A DNA stretch of 64,000 nucleotides from Alphaproteobacteria bacterium. GTDB lineage: Bacteria; Pseudomonadota; Alphaproteobacteria; ATCC43930; CGMCC-115725. The translations under genes were made by a program, and so were the position numbers. The DNA lies in NCBI GenBank assembly GCA_030041385.1, contig JASHNY010000020.1:1-64000 (forward strand). Direction: 5' to 3'. Shown here piece by piece: positions 34,661-43,025 of this stretch. How positions within the stretch are numbered: the stretch's first letter is position 1; the number at the start of each line of letters is the position of its first letter. A model generated the notes under the pieces. It was not told the DNA's origin. It searched no databases and saw nothing but the letters and a program-made list of their open reading frames with translations.

Positions 34661-35800
34661 ATGGATTTCACCCTCAGCGAGGAACAGCTCGCCTTCCAGC
34701 GCACTGCGCGAGAATTCGCCCGGGACGAATGGCTGCCGCACGCGCCGGGCTGGGACGAGCGGGCGGAGTTTCCGGTCGCGGCGTTGCGCGCGGCGGCGGC
34801 GCTCGGCTTTGCCGGGATCTATGTGCGCGACGAATTCGGCGGCAGCGGCCTGTCGCGGCTCGACGCAGCGCTGATCTTCGAGGAACTGGCCGGCGCCTGC
34901 GTGTCGACCGCGGCCTATCTGTCGATCCACAACATGGCGGCGTGGATGATCGACCGCTTCGGCAATGCCGAGCAGCGCGGCCGGTTTCTGCCGCGGCTGA
35001 TGTCGATGGAGCATTTCGCCAGCTATTGCCTGACCGAGCCGGGCAGCGGCTCGGATGCGGCGGCATTGCAGACGAGCGCGCGGCGCCACGGCGACCACTA
35101 CGTGCTGAACGGGGCCAAGGCGTTCATCTCGGGCGGCGGCGCCAGCGATGTTTACGTCGCGATGGTTCGTACCGGCGATGCGGGGCCGAAGGGCATCTCA
35201 TGCCTCGTCGTCGAGAAAGGCAGCCCCGGCCTCAGCTTCGGCAAGAAGGAAAGAAAGCTTGGCTGGAACACGCAGCCGACCGCTATGGTCAATTTCGACG
35301 ATTGCCGCGTGCCGGTAGCCAACCGGCTCGGCGCGGAAGGCGAGGGCTTCGCGATCGCGATGATGGGGCTCGACGGCGGGCGGCTCAACATCGGGGCCTG
35401 TTCGCTCGGTGGCGCCCGGGCCTGCTGCGAGGCGGCGCGCGACTATATGCTGGAACGGCGCCAGTTCGGCCAGCGCCTCGCCGATTTCCAGGCCTTGCAG
35501 TTCAAGCTAGCCGACATGGCGACCGAATTGGCGGCGGCGCGGCTGATGCTGTGGCGCGCCGCGGCGAGCCTCGATGCGGGCGACCCCGATGCGACGCTGC
35601 ATTGCGCGATGGCCAAGCGTCTTGCCACCGATGCCGGCTTTCATGTCTGCAACGAGGCGCTGCAATTGCATGGCGGTTACGGCTATCTCAAGGATTTCCC
35701 GATCGAGCGCTACCTGCGCGACGTGCGGGTGCACCAAATCCTCGAAGGCACCAACGAGATCATGCGGGTGATCATCGCCCGCCGACTGCTCAGGCAGTAG
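34661..35800 (+). CDS. Acyl-CoA dehydrogenase, isobutyryl-CoA type
   Basis: A 379-residue FAD acyl-CoA dehydrogenase. N-terminus [23 protein letters not shown]/substrate motifs [19 protein letters not shown] and [27 protein letters not shown]-terminal [43 protein letters not shown], with the catalytic Glu in LEGTNEI. Pattern and length fit isobutyryl- or short-branched acyl-CoA dehydrogenases of valine breakdown. That fits the HIBYL-CoA hydrolase (45073) and HIBADH (46341) genes about 10 kb on. Electrons would go to ETF. Confidence 0.93.
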   Translation: MDFTLSEEQLAFQRTAREFARDEWLPHAPGWDERAEFPVAALRAAAALGFAGIYVRDEFGGSGLSRLDAALIFEELAGACVSTAAYLSIHNMAAWMIDRFGNAEQRGRFLPRLMSMEHFASYCLTEPGSGSDAAALQTSARRHGDHYVLNGAKAFISGGGASDVYVAMVRTGDAGPKGISCLVVEKGSPGLSFGKKERKLGWNTQPTAMVNFDDCRVPVANRLGAEGEGFAIAMMGLDGGRLNIGACSLGGARACCEAARDYMLERRQFGQRLADFQALQFKLADMATELAAARLMLWRAAASLDAGDPDATLHCAMAKRLATDAGFHVCNEALQLHGGYGYLKDFPIERYLRDVRVHQILEGTNEIMRVIIARRLLRQ

Positions 35801-35999
35801 GCAGCGGCCGCGATGGCCGCCGGGCCATCACGATCAAGGCCGCCGCGAGCCGGATCGCGCCGATAGCCGCAAATGCCAGCGTGCCGTCGCCGCCGATCGC
35901 CCGCAACGCGCCGAAAACGGCTGCGGCGAAGGCACCGCGATCCGTAGATTCGGGCGAGCATCCGAAGCGCGCAGGCTGTGATCGCCCGCGCGCCGGCAA
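35790..35999 (-). pseudogene. Possible remnant of a membrane transporter C-terminus
   Basis: In the 240-bp gap after the acyl-CoA dehydrogenase the minus strand reads AFAAAVFGALRAIGGDGTLA, then FAAIGAIRLAAALIVMARRP and a basic tail to a stop at 35790. This looks like the last one or two membrane helices and tail of an MFS-type permease. Upstream of Arg-Gly-Ala the same frame turns non-hydrophobic, while a neighbouring frame gives YCVAGARAITACALRMLARI, consistent with a frameshifted, truncated gene. The fragment overlaps the 3' end of the dehydrogenase gene by 11 bp. Weak evidence. Confidence 0.3.
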
Positions 36000-36040
36000 C
36001 GCAGTAGAATTGTCGGGACAGCGGCGGGAAGGAGCGGCCG

Positions 36041-37027
36041 ATGAAAGCGGCCATGATGGTGCCGGGCGGGTCGAGCGGAGGCTGGGAGTTGCGCGAGGTG
36101 CAGCGGCCGGTCGTCGGCCCCGGCCAGGTCGTGGTGCGGGTCCGCGCTTCGTCGATCAACCGCGCCGAGTTTCGCCGCCTCCAGGCGATGAAGCTGGAAC
36201 CCGGCAAGCCTGCACCCGAGACGCGCGTCGGCGGCGGCGATGCGGCGGGCGAGGTCGCGGAGATTGGCGCCGGCGTCGTCGGCGTCAAGGAGGGCGACCG
36301 CGTGATGGGGCGGTGCACCGGCGGGTTCGCGGAATACGCGCTGCTGGACGCGCGCGAGGTGATGCCGGCGCCGGACGCCCTGAGCTGGGACGAGGCGGCC
36401 TGCGTGCCGGTGGTCTTTGTCGTGGTTCACGACGGGCTGTGCGTCAGCGGCCGGCTGGATGCCGGCGAGACCTTGCTGGTGACCGCGGTGCCGTCCGGCG
36501 TCGGCACCGCCGCACTGGTGCTCGGCAAATATCTCGGCGCGCGGGTCATCGGCACGTCGCGCTCCGCCGACAAGCTCGAGCGGCTGAAGGCTCACGGCCT
36601 CGATGTCGGCGTCGTCAGCGATGCCGCCGGGCTCGGTGCGGCGCTCAAGGATGCGGCGGGACCCCCAGGCATCGACATGGTCGTCGACAATATCGGCGCC
36701 GACGCGCTGGTTCCCTGCCTCGATGCGCTCAATGTCGGCGGCCGTTTCGTGACGATCGGCAGGATGAGCGGGGTTCACACGGCTGAGCTCAACATCGATC
36801 GCTTCGCCGAGCACCGGCTCCATCTTTACGGGGTCAGCAACCGGCTGCGCAGCGCCGCCCAGCGCGCCGAATCGGCAAAGCGGTTCCTTGCCGATCTGCT
36901 GCCGGCGTTAAGCGACCGCCGGCTGCGTCCGATCGTCGACAGCGCCTTCGCCCTCGACAACATCGCGGCCGCGCAGGCCCATGTCGAGGCCGACCGCCAT
37001 GTCGGCAAGGTGGTGATCCGGGTCTGA
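36041..37027 (+). CDS. Quinone oxidoreductase-like MDR protein (zinc-free)
   Basis: A 328-residue medium-chain reductase of the QOR/CurA type without zinc Cys clusters. Parts: VVVRVRASSINRAEFRRLQ (Asn-Arg near the nicotinamide), GGDAAGEVAEIGAGVVGVKEGDRVMG, NADPH motif TAVPSGVGTAALVLGKYLGARVIGTSRSADKLERL, and VDNIGADALVPCLDALNVGGRFVTIG. It probably reduces enones or quinones with NADPH. ATG 36041 has AAGGAG upstream. It stands alone between the acyl-CoA dehydrogenase and the deacetylase. Confidence 0.9.
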   Translation: MKAAMMVPGGSSGGWELREVQRPVVGPGQVVVRVRASSINRAEFRRLQAMKLEPGKPAPETRVGGGDAAGEVAEIGAGVVGVKEGDRVMGRCTGGFAEYALLDAREVMPAPDALSWDEAACVPVVFVVVHDGLCVSGRLDAGETLLVTAVPSGVGTAALVLGKYLGARVIGTSRSADKLERLKAHGLDVGVVSDAAGLGAALKDAAGPPGIDMVVDNIGADALVPCLDALNVGGRFVTIGRMSGVHTAELNIDRFAEHRLHLYGVSNRLRSAAQRAESAKRFLADLLPALSDRRLRPIVDSAFALDNIAAAQAHVEADRHVGKVVIRV

Positions 37028-37203
37028 GCGCGGCCGCAATCGCCCGCGCCGCTCCAATCCCGGCAGCGATGAGCAGGTTGTCTCGCACGCTCGGCAAACC
37101 CGCCGTCGCGCAGGCGGTCTTTAATAGATTTTAATACGTTTCCGTCCGACCGGTGTTTGATCTTTACTAATGGACCCTCGGGACGGCGCGTGGGGTGCCG
37201 TGC

Positions 37204-37935
37204 ATGATCGTTACCACCAGCTGGGACGATGGCGACATCCTTGATGAGCGCCTCGTCGAACTGCTCTCGCGTTATGGGATGCGGGGGACTTTCTACATCT
37301 CGCGCACTTATCGCCCGCGGCGCCTGTCCGAGGATCGGATTCGTGTCCTTGCCGCCAAACACGAAATCGGCGCGCATACGATCAACCACCTCGATTTAAC
37401 GCGGCTCAGCGACGACGCCAGGAAAAACGAAATCGTCGGCAGCAAGAATTGGCTTGAGGATGTCACCGGCGATGCGGTGACGATGTTCTGCTATCCGTTC
37501 GGCCTGTTCGACGCCGAGGTGAAGCAGATGGTCGCGACCGCCGGCTTTCGCGCGGCGCGCACGACCTGCCAGTTCGGCATCGGTCCCTATCGCGACCGCT
37601 TCGCGATGCCGACGACATTGCAGGTCCATCCGACCCTGGTGCGCCGGGCCAGCGCGCGCGATTTCCGGCAATATCTGCTCGGCCGCGGGCTGCACTGGGG
37701 CTCGCGTCTTGCGCCGCTGCGCATTACCGGGGCGATGCTGCTCGGATGGTCGCATTTCGCCGAAACCTTGCTGAAGGCGGCGCGCACCCTCGACGACAGC
37801 AACATCTTTCATCTCTGGGGGCATTCCTGGGAGATCGACGCGGCGGGCATGTGGGGCCGTTTCGATGCGCTGCTGAATTTCATTCAACAGCTGGGCTGTC
37901 GCGTTCGCACCAACGGCGAGTTGTGGTCGGACTGA
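37204..37935 (+). CDS. Polysaccharide deacetylase (NodB/CE4 family)
   Basis: A 243-residue carbohydrate esterase 4 protein. Motif 1 is TTSWDDGDILDERL (catalytic base and metal Asp), motif 2 EIGAHTINHLDLTRLSD (metal His pair), motif 3 CYPFGLFDAEV, and a late motif IFHLWGHSWEID with the catalytic-His region. There is no signal peptide, so a cytoplasmic N- or O-deacetylase (LmbE-independent, nucleotide-sugar or oligosaccharide linked) is possible. ATG 37204 is 9 nt after the track GTG. The upstream gap has an AT-rich tract (AATAGATTTTAATACGTTT) that may hold the promoter. Confidence 0.87.
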   Translation: MIVTTSWDDGDILDERLVELLSRYGMRGTFYISRTYRPRRLSEDRIRVLAAKHEIGAHTINHLDLTRLSDDARKNEIVGSKNWLEDVTGDAVTMFCYPFGLFDAEVKQMVATAGFRAARTTCQFGIGPYRDRFAMPTTLQVHPTLVRRASARDFRQYLLGRGLHWGSRLAPLRITGAMLLGWSHFAETLLKAARTLDDSNIFHLWGHSWEIDAAGMWGRFDALLNFIQQLGCRVRTNGELWSD

Positions 37936-38031
37936 CGCTGCCGCCAATCGCGATCCTCCGCGGGGTGGACGATCGGGCGTTCGCCGGGGCATAGTTCCGG
38001 GACGGATCGCCCGATCAGCGAGGACACGCGA

Positions 38032-39279
38032 ATGTCCATTCAAGACCTCGATTTGCGCGCCGGTGTGGCGTGGCCGTCGAACGGGATCAGCGAGGTGCCG
38101 TTCCGGCTCTACACCGATCCCGAGCAGTACCGGCTGGAACAGGAGCGCATCTTCAAGGGCCCGACCTGGAACTACCTGTGCCTGGCCGGCGAGGTTGCGA
38201 ACCCCGGCGACTGGGTCGCCACCACGGTCGGCGAGGTCGCGGTCGTCGTCGCCCGCGCGCCCGACGGCGCGATCAACGCCTTCGTCAACCGCTGCGCCCA
38301 TCGCGGCAATCTGCTGTGCCTCGAAGGCAGAGGTCACGGCAGGGAGATCACCTGTATCTATCACGGGTGGAGTTACGACCTTTCCGGCCGTCTGACCGGG
38401 GTCGCATTCGAGCGCGGGGTCAAGCGCCAGGGCGGCATGCCGCCCGAATTCCGCAAGGAAGAGCACCATCTGCAGCAGCTCAGGGTGGCCGAGCTGTGCG
38501 GCCTCGTATTCGGCTCGTTCGATCCCGATGTCCCCGACCTCGAATCCTATCTCGGGCCGGTTGTCGTCGGCGGCGTCAAGCGCGTCCTGGCGGGCCGGCC
38601 GGCCCACATCATCGGCCGCAGCACGCAAATCCTGCCCAACAACTGGAAGCTTTATTTCGAGAACGTCAAGGACACCTATCACGCCAGCATCCTGCACACG
38701 TTTCTCAACGTGTTCCGCATCAACCGCATGAGCCAGCCCGGCGGGATCAACATCGCCGAGAACGGCGGCAACCATTTCAGCTTTGCCAAGCTCGATTACG
38801 CCGCGGAAGACGAGGATTATCGTCGCGAGGCCCTGCGTGCCAGCAACGATCTGCACCTGGAAGACCGCTCGATCCTCGATTCGGTCGACGAATACGGCGA
38901 CCAGGTCTCGGTCCAGATCCTGACGATCTTTCCCGGCATGGTGCTCCAGCAGATCCGCAACACGCTGGCGGTCAGGGTGCTGCGCCCGCGCGGGGTCGAC
39001 AAGAGCGAACTCGAATGGATCCATCTCGGCTTTGCCGACGATGACGAGGCGATGATGGAGCGGCGGTTGCGGCAGGGCAATCTGATCGGCGCCGCCGGCT
39101 ATATCTCGATGGAAGACGGCTGCGTCGGCGGCTTCGTGCAGCGCGCGCTGGCCTATAACGACGACCAAAGCGGCATCGTGATGATGGGCGGGCACGACGC
39201 CGAGTCGCAGACCTTCCGCGCCAGCGAGGCGGCGATCCGCGGCTTCTGGAAGCAGTACCGCGCATTGATGGGGGCATAG
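38032..39279 (+). CDS. Rieske aromatic ring-hydroxylating dioxygenase, alpha subunit
   Basis: A 415-residue oxygenase large subunit. The Rieske 2Fe-2S motif is NRCAHRGN ... CIYHGWSYDLSG (C-x-H, C-x2-H). The mononuclear iron site is NNWKLYFENVKDTYHASILHTF (two His after Asp). The C-terminal catalytic domain ends with FVQRALAYNDDQSGIVMMGG. Together with the beta subunit it would dihydroxylate an aromatic acid, perhaps of the anthranilate or salicylate class by general pattern. No ferredoxin or reductase is adjacent; the only candidate in the window is at 58959, 19 kb away. Confidence 0.93.
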   Translation: MSIQDLDLRAGVAWPSNGISEVPFRLYTDPEQYRLEQERIFKGPTWNYLCLAGEVANPGDWVATTVGEVAVVVARAPDGAINAFVNRCAHRGNLLCLEGRGHGREITCIYHGWSYDLSGRLTGVAFERGVKRQGGMPPEFRKEEHHLQQLRVAELCGLVFGSFDPDVPDLESYLGPVVVGGVKRVLAGRPAHIIGRSTQILPNNWKLYFENVKDTYHASILHTFLNVFRINRMSQPGGINIAENGGNHFSFAKLDYAAEDEDYRREALRASNDLHLEDRSILDSVDEYGDQVSVQILTIFPGMVLQQIRNTLAVRVLRPRGVDKSELEWIHLGFADDDEAMMERRLRQGNLIGAAGYISMEDGCVGGFVQRALAYNDDQSGIVMMGGHDAESQTFRASEAAIRGFWKQYRALMGA

Positions 39280-39292
39280 GACCGCGGATGCC

Positions 39293-39400
39293 CCCGAGAG
39301 CCTTTTTCCTGTCGTCATGGACGGGCGTGACCGGGCCATCTTCCGGTTGCTGCGAAATCCCCGGGTCAAGCCTAGGGATGACGGTTCTTGGCCGGACGCC
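39293..39400. repeat. Short repeat between dioxygenase subunits
   Basis: The 127-bp gap between the alpha and beta subunit genes contains GTCATGGACGGGCGTGACCG ... CCCGGGTCAAGCCTAGGGATG, resembling the genome's CCCGGGTCAAGCCCGGG repeat (also at 59970-60000). It can form an imperfect hairpin and may change the subunit ratio or mRNA stability. Confidence 0.5.
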
Positions 39401-39406
39401 GCCGTA

Positions 39407-39880
39407 ATGGACGAACAGGGATTGCGGCTCGCCATCGGCGAATTGGTCGCCGCCTACGCCGACTGCATCGACGACGACCGGATCGAGGAATGGCCGGATT
39501 TCTTCGTCGACCAGTGCCGCTATCTGGTCACCAGCCGCGACAGCCACGAGGCCGGGTTGCGCCACGGCGTCATCTATGCCGCCTCGCGCGGCATGCTGGT
39601 CGACCGGGTCACGTCATTGCGGCGCGCCAACATCTTCGAGCGCCACCGCTATCGCCACGTGACCGGGCCGACGCGCATCCTGAACATCGCCGACGGGGTT
39701 GCCGAGGCGCGCACCAATTTCCTCGTCGTACGCATCATGCACGACGGCACATCGAGCCTGTTCGCAAGCGGCCGCTATCTCGATCGCATTGCCGTCGCGG
39801 CGACGCCGCTGCGCTTTATCGAGCGGCTCGTCGTCCTCGACAGCCAGAAGATCGACACGCTGCTGGTGATCCCGCTGTAG
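39407..39880 (+). CDS. Aromatic ring-hydroxylating dioxygenase, beta subunit
   Basis: A 157-residue small subunit with the cystatin-like (NTF2) fold. Signature elements are AAYADCIDDDRIEEWPDFFVDQCRYLVTSRD, HGVIYAASRGMLVDRVTSLRRANIFERHRYRHVTGPTRI and FLVVRIMHDGTSSLFASGRYLDRIA. It caps and stabilises the alpha3beta3 oxygenase. ATG 39407 is used; the track extension to 39317 is repeat DNA. Confidence 0.92.
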   Translation: MDEQGLRLAIGELVAAYADCIDDDRIEEWPDFFVDQCRYLVTSRDSHEAGLRHGVIYAASRGMLVDRVTSLRRANIFERHRYRHVTGPTRILNIADGVAEARTNFLVVRIMHDGTSSLFASGRYLDRIAVAATPLRFIERLVVLDSQKIDTLLVIPL

Positions 39881-40050
39881 CGATCTCGCCCGGTCATCCC
39901 GGGATTGCCGGCAGGCCGGCGGCAGGTCCGCGGTCCTTTGCATGCCCCCTCGCGCGTCAGCGGATCGCGGCCGTCTCGGCCGCAGGCGGGCGGGAGGCCC
40001 GCGGTCCTGCGCATAGCCCCGTCCCGCGATAGGGGTTTTCCCGTTCCGCC
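39881..40050. repeat. Repeats upstream of the ThDP lyase gene
   Basis: The 237-bp gap has two copies of a G/C palindrome: GGATTGCCGGCAGGCCGGCGG ... GTCCGCGGTCC and GGCCGTCTCGGCCGCAGGCG ... GCCCGCGGTCC. The second matches the sequence at 34495-34520. A promoter for the lyase may lie after 40050. Confidence 0.6.
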
Positions 40051-40117
40051 ATAAATGCGTAATCTGTGCCCCGACGCATTGTCGGAACCGGACCTGGCGG
40101 TCTTTCGGGAGGGGATT

Positions 40118-41776
40118 ATGGCTGAAATTACCGGCGCAGAGCTGCTGGCGCGAAGCCTCAAGCAGCAGGGCGTGCAATTCATGTTCGGGGTCGTCGGGTT
40201 CCCCGTCGGGCCGCTGGCCGAGGCGGCGCAGAAGGTGGGCCTGCCGTATATCGGCATGCGCAACGAGCAGGCGGCGTCGTACGCGGCGGGCGCGGTCGGG
40301 TTTCTGACCGGGCGGCCGGGCGCCTGCATCGTGGTGACGGGCCCGGGCGTCATCCACGGTCTCGCCGGCCTTGCCAACGCGCAGCAGAATTGTTGGCCGA
40401 TGATCCTGGTCGGCGGCGCGTCCGAGACCTTCCGCAACGGCATGGGCGCGTTCCAGGAAGAGCGCCAGGTATTGGCCGCGACCCCGGTGTGCAAATGGGC
40501 CCACGCGATCGAGCATGTGCACCGCATCCCGTTCTATGTCGAGATGGCGGTGCGCAACTCGATCTATGGCCGGCCGGGCTCCGCCTATCTCGACATCGCC
40601 GACGACATCATCCAGGGCAAGTGCGACGAGGGCCAGGTGGTCGAGGCGGCGAAGTGCCCCGACCCGCCGCGCACGATCGCAATGCCGGACGACGTCGACC
40701 GCGCGCTCGCTGTGCTGCAATCGGCGCAGCGCCCGCTCGCGCTGATCGGCCAGGGCATGGCCTATTCGGGCGCGACCGAAGAGGTGCGCAAGTTCATCGA
40801 GCGCACGCAAATCCCGTTTGTCCGCACCCCGAAGGGCAAGGGCGTGATGCCCGACGATCACCCGCTGTCGGCCGGTGCGGCCCGCACGCTGGCCCTGCAG
40901 CAGGCCGACGTGGTGTTTCTGATGGGCGCGCGGTTCAACTGGATCCTGCATTTCGGCCTGCCGCCGCGCTATGCGAAAGATGTGAAGGTCGTGCAGCTCG
41001 ACATCTCGCCGGAGTCGATGCACCAGAACAAGCCGGCCGACGTGGCGCTGCTGGGTGACGGCAAGGCGATCATGACCCAGATGAACCAGGCATTGCAGGG
41101 CCGCCAGTGGTTCCACCCCGAAGGCTCGCCGTGGCGCCAGGCGCTGGCGGCGAAGGCCAGGGAAAATGCCGAGATGATCGCCCCGCAGGTCAACGACGAC
41201 TCGGCGCCGGGCGGCTATTACCGGCTGTTCAAGGACATCCGCGAGTGGCTGCCGAAAAACGTCGTGCTGTGCAGCGAAGGCGCGACGACGATGGATATCG
41301 GCGGCACCCAGATGCCGCTCGAAAACCCGCGCTCGTACATGAACGCCGGCAGCTACGGCACGATGGGGGTCGGGCTCGGCATCGTCATCGCCGCCTGCGT
41401 CGTGCATCCCGACCGGCCGGTCGTCCACGTGTCGGGCGATTCGGCGATCGGCTTCTCCGGCATGGAGATGGAGACGCTGTGCCGCTATGGCATGCCGGCC
41501 AAGATCGTCGTGCTCAACAATGGCGGCATCGGGCCGGGGATGCCGGAAATCCCGAATGACCCGATGCTCAAGATGAGGCCGAACACGCTGATCTACGGCG
41601 CGCGCTATGACCAGATGATGCAGGCGTTCGGCGGCTTCGGCGCCTATGTCGAAGACCCGAAGGACGTGCGCGACGCGCTCAACCAGCTGATGCGCCACCC
41701 CGGCCCGGGCCTCGTCAACATCAAATTGAGCCAGGGCTCGCAGCGCAAGCAGCAAGCCTTCCGCTGGCATTCGTAA
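40118..41776 (+). CDS. 2-Hydroxyacyl-CoA lyase/oxalyl-CoA decarboxylase family ThDP enzyme
   Basis: A 552-residue thiamine-diphosphate enzyme. The activating Glu is in GMRNEQAASYAAGAVGF, the Pyr domain has VTGPGVIHGLAGLANAQQN, and the cofactor motif is GDSAIGFSGMEMETLCRYGM, then PAKIVVLNNGGIG (GD ... NN). The pattern GFSGMEMET...RY is that of 2-hydroxyacyl-CoA lyase and oxalyl-CoA decarboxylase, which release or use formyl-CoA. Without an adjacent formyl-CoA transferase, the lyase role is somewhat favoured. ATG 40118 has GGGAGGGG. A terminator follows at 41844. Confidence 0.88.
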   Translation: MAEITGAELLARSLKQQGVQFMFGVVGFPVGPLAEAAQKVGLPYIGMRNEQAASYAAGAVGFLTGRPGACIVVTGPGVIHGLAGLANAQQNCWPMILVGGASETFRNGMGAFQEERQVLAATPVCKWAHAIEHVHRIPFYVEMAVRNSIYGRPGSAYLDIADDIIQGKCDEGQVVEAAKCPDPPRTIAMPDDVDRALAVLQSAQRPLALIGQGMAYSGATEEVRKFIERTQIPFVRTPKGKGVMPDDHPLSAGAARTLALQQADVVFLMGARFNWILHFGLPPRYAKDVKVVQLDISPESMHQNKPADVALLGDGKAIMTQMNQALQGRQWFHPEGSPWRQALAAKARENAEMIAPQVNDDSAPGGYYRLFKDIREWLPKNVVLCSEGATTMDIGGTQMPLENPRSYMNAGSYGTMGVGLGIVIAACVVHPDRPVVHVSGDSAIGFSGMEMETLCRYGMPAKIVVLNNGGIGPGMPEIPNDPMLKMRPNTLIYGARYDQMMQAFGGFGAYVEDPKDVRDALNQLMRHPGPGLVNIKLSQGSQRKQQAFRWHS

Positions 41777-41816
41777 GCCACGGGGGCATCTGTTATTGCG
41801 AGGAACCCGCGGACCC

Positions 41817-42051
41817 GATCCGCTCGCAATGACGACGAAAAGGGGCCGTCCGGCAACGGGCGGCCTTTTTCGTCGGCCAGTAGCCGTAGGATGGGTTGAG
41901 CGCAGCGAAACCCATCAGCAAAGAATGATTCACCACAGAGGCACAGAGGACATGGAGAAGAGTCCTCCGCGCGCTATTCCTCTGTGTTCTTCGTGTCTCC
42001 GTGGTGAAAAGCAAAAGCGATGGGCTTCGCGATGCTTAGCCCATCCTACGG
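41817..42051. repeat. 235-bp tandem repeat, copy 1
   Basis: Starts GATCCGCTCGCAATGACGAC, then carries the terminator hairpin, GTAGGATGGGTTGAGCGCAG, ATTCACCACAGAGGCACAG ... CTCTGTGTTCTTCGTGTCTCCG, and ends GCTTAGCCCATCCTACGG. It thus nests inverted repeats (GTAGGATGGG/CCCATCCTAC and CACCACAGAG/CTCTGTG...GTGGTG). Copy 2, 319 bp on, has the same length and only a few differences. Confidence 0.88.
41844..41870 (+). terminator. Rho-independent terminator within repeat copy 1
   Basis: Stem GGCCGTCCG / CGGGCGGCC with a GCAA loop, followed by TTTTT. It lies 68 bp after the stop of the ThDP lyase gene, on the same strand, and probably ends its transcript. Confidence 0.8.
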
Positions 42052-42135
42052 TGCTGTCATTGCGAGGAACCCGCGGACCTGATCCGCGGGGACGAAGCAA
42101 TCTCGACGGAGCAAGCACCTGATCGAGATTGCTTC

Positions 42136-42370
42136 GATCCGCTCGCAATGACGACGAAAAGGGGCCGTCCGGCAACGGGCGGCCTTTTTCGTCGGCCAGT
42201 AGCTGTAGGATGGGTTGAGCGCAGCGAAACCCATCAGCAAAGAACGATTCACCACAGAGGCACAGGGGACACGGAGAAGAGTCCTCCGCGCGCTATTCCT
42301 CTGTGTTCTTCGTGTCTGCGTGGTGAAAAGCAAACGCGATGGGCTTCGCGATGCTTAGCCCATCCTACGG
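42136..42370. repeat. 235-bp tandem repeat, copy 2
   Basis: A near-identical second copy of the unit at 41817. It includes the same hairpin and T-tract at 42163-42189. The 84-bp spacer between copies has its own inverted repeat (GAAGCAATCTCGACGGAGC ... GATCGAGATTGCTTC) and the motif CATTGCGAGGAACCCGCGGA also found before copy 1. Confidence 0.88.
42163..42189 (+). terminator. Rho-independent terminator within repeat copy 2
   Basis: The same GGCCGTCCG-GCAA-CGGGCGGCC-TTTTT hairpin as at 41844, duplicated with the repeat. A back-up terminator if the first fails. Confidence 0.7.
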
Positions 42371-42374
42371 CGCC

Positions 42375-42512
42375 CTACTCGGCGCCGACGGCTGCGCCTT
42401 GGGCGAGGCGCTCGACCTTGGCCATCGCCGCGGCGGCAGGCCAGTCTTCGAGGAGCCAGGCGAGCAGCGTCTCGCCCGGACCTCTCCCGCGTCGGCACGA
42501 AACGTCCTCGCG
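42375..42512 (-). pseudogene. Possible gene 3'-end fragment next to repeat
   Basis: The minus strand encodes a 46-codon open stretch ending GETLLAWLLEDWPAAAAMAK, then VERLAQGAAVGAE and TAG at 42375, only 4 bp from the end of repeat copy 2. The composition looks protein-like, and a neighbouring frame upstream reads ARTFRADAGEVRA, so a frameshifted remnant of a longer gene is possible. No start codon with an SD is seen. No family recognised. Confidence 0.25.
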
Positions 42513-42553
42513 ATGTTAGCGCAGCGGCGTGGCGAGCGGTATAACCGCGACCG

Positions 42554-42889
42554 ATGACCTACGAGACTTATCGCGTCGAGGTGACCCGCGACGAGACGCG
42601 CGCAGACGCGCCGGTCGGCGTCGAGATCACCGCCTATCTCGACCGGGTTCCGGAAACCGACATGCCGACGCGCGGCATGCTGACCCGCGCGGCGAAGGGG
42701 GTGTGGAACACCCGGCTGCAATTCACCGGCGATTTCGAGACCCTGGGCGAGGCGCTCGCGGCGATCGATGCCGCCGTTCCCGCGGCTGCCCGCATCCGCT
42801 GCTACGAATACACGGTCGACGACGAGTTCCCGCGCGAGGCGGCGGCACTGGTGAAACAGGGCGGCCGATGGCTGCCGGAGGCGCCGTAG
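42554..42889 (+). CDS. Conserved hypothetical protein, 111 aa
   Basis: Family not recognised. It is an acidic soluble protein that begins MTYETYRVEVTRDETRADAP, with central ITAYLDRVPETDMPTRGMLTRAAKGVWNTRLQF and a C-terminus RIRCYEYTVDDEFPREAAAL. There is no signal peptide or membrane segment. The alternating beta-strand pattern suggests a small alpha/beta fold. The next gene is a VOC protein 136 bp downstream. Confidence 0.65.
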   Translation: MTYETYRVEVTRDETRADAPVGVEITAYLDRVPETDMPTRGMLTRAAKGVWNTRLQFTGDFETLGEALAAIDAAVPAAARIRCYEYTVDDEFPREAAALVKQGGRWLPEAP

Positions 42890-43025
42890 TCCGGATCGGC
42901 GGCGCGCGCGGGTTTCAGGCGCTTCGCATTCTCGACAATACGCTTGGCTTCGGGGCGTCTCTCTTTTGCGCGGACCGGCTTCGGCCTAACATGCCCCGCG
43001 AACCGATATCGCGAAGGAGGCGAGG

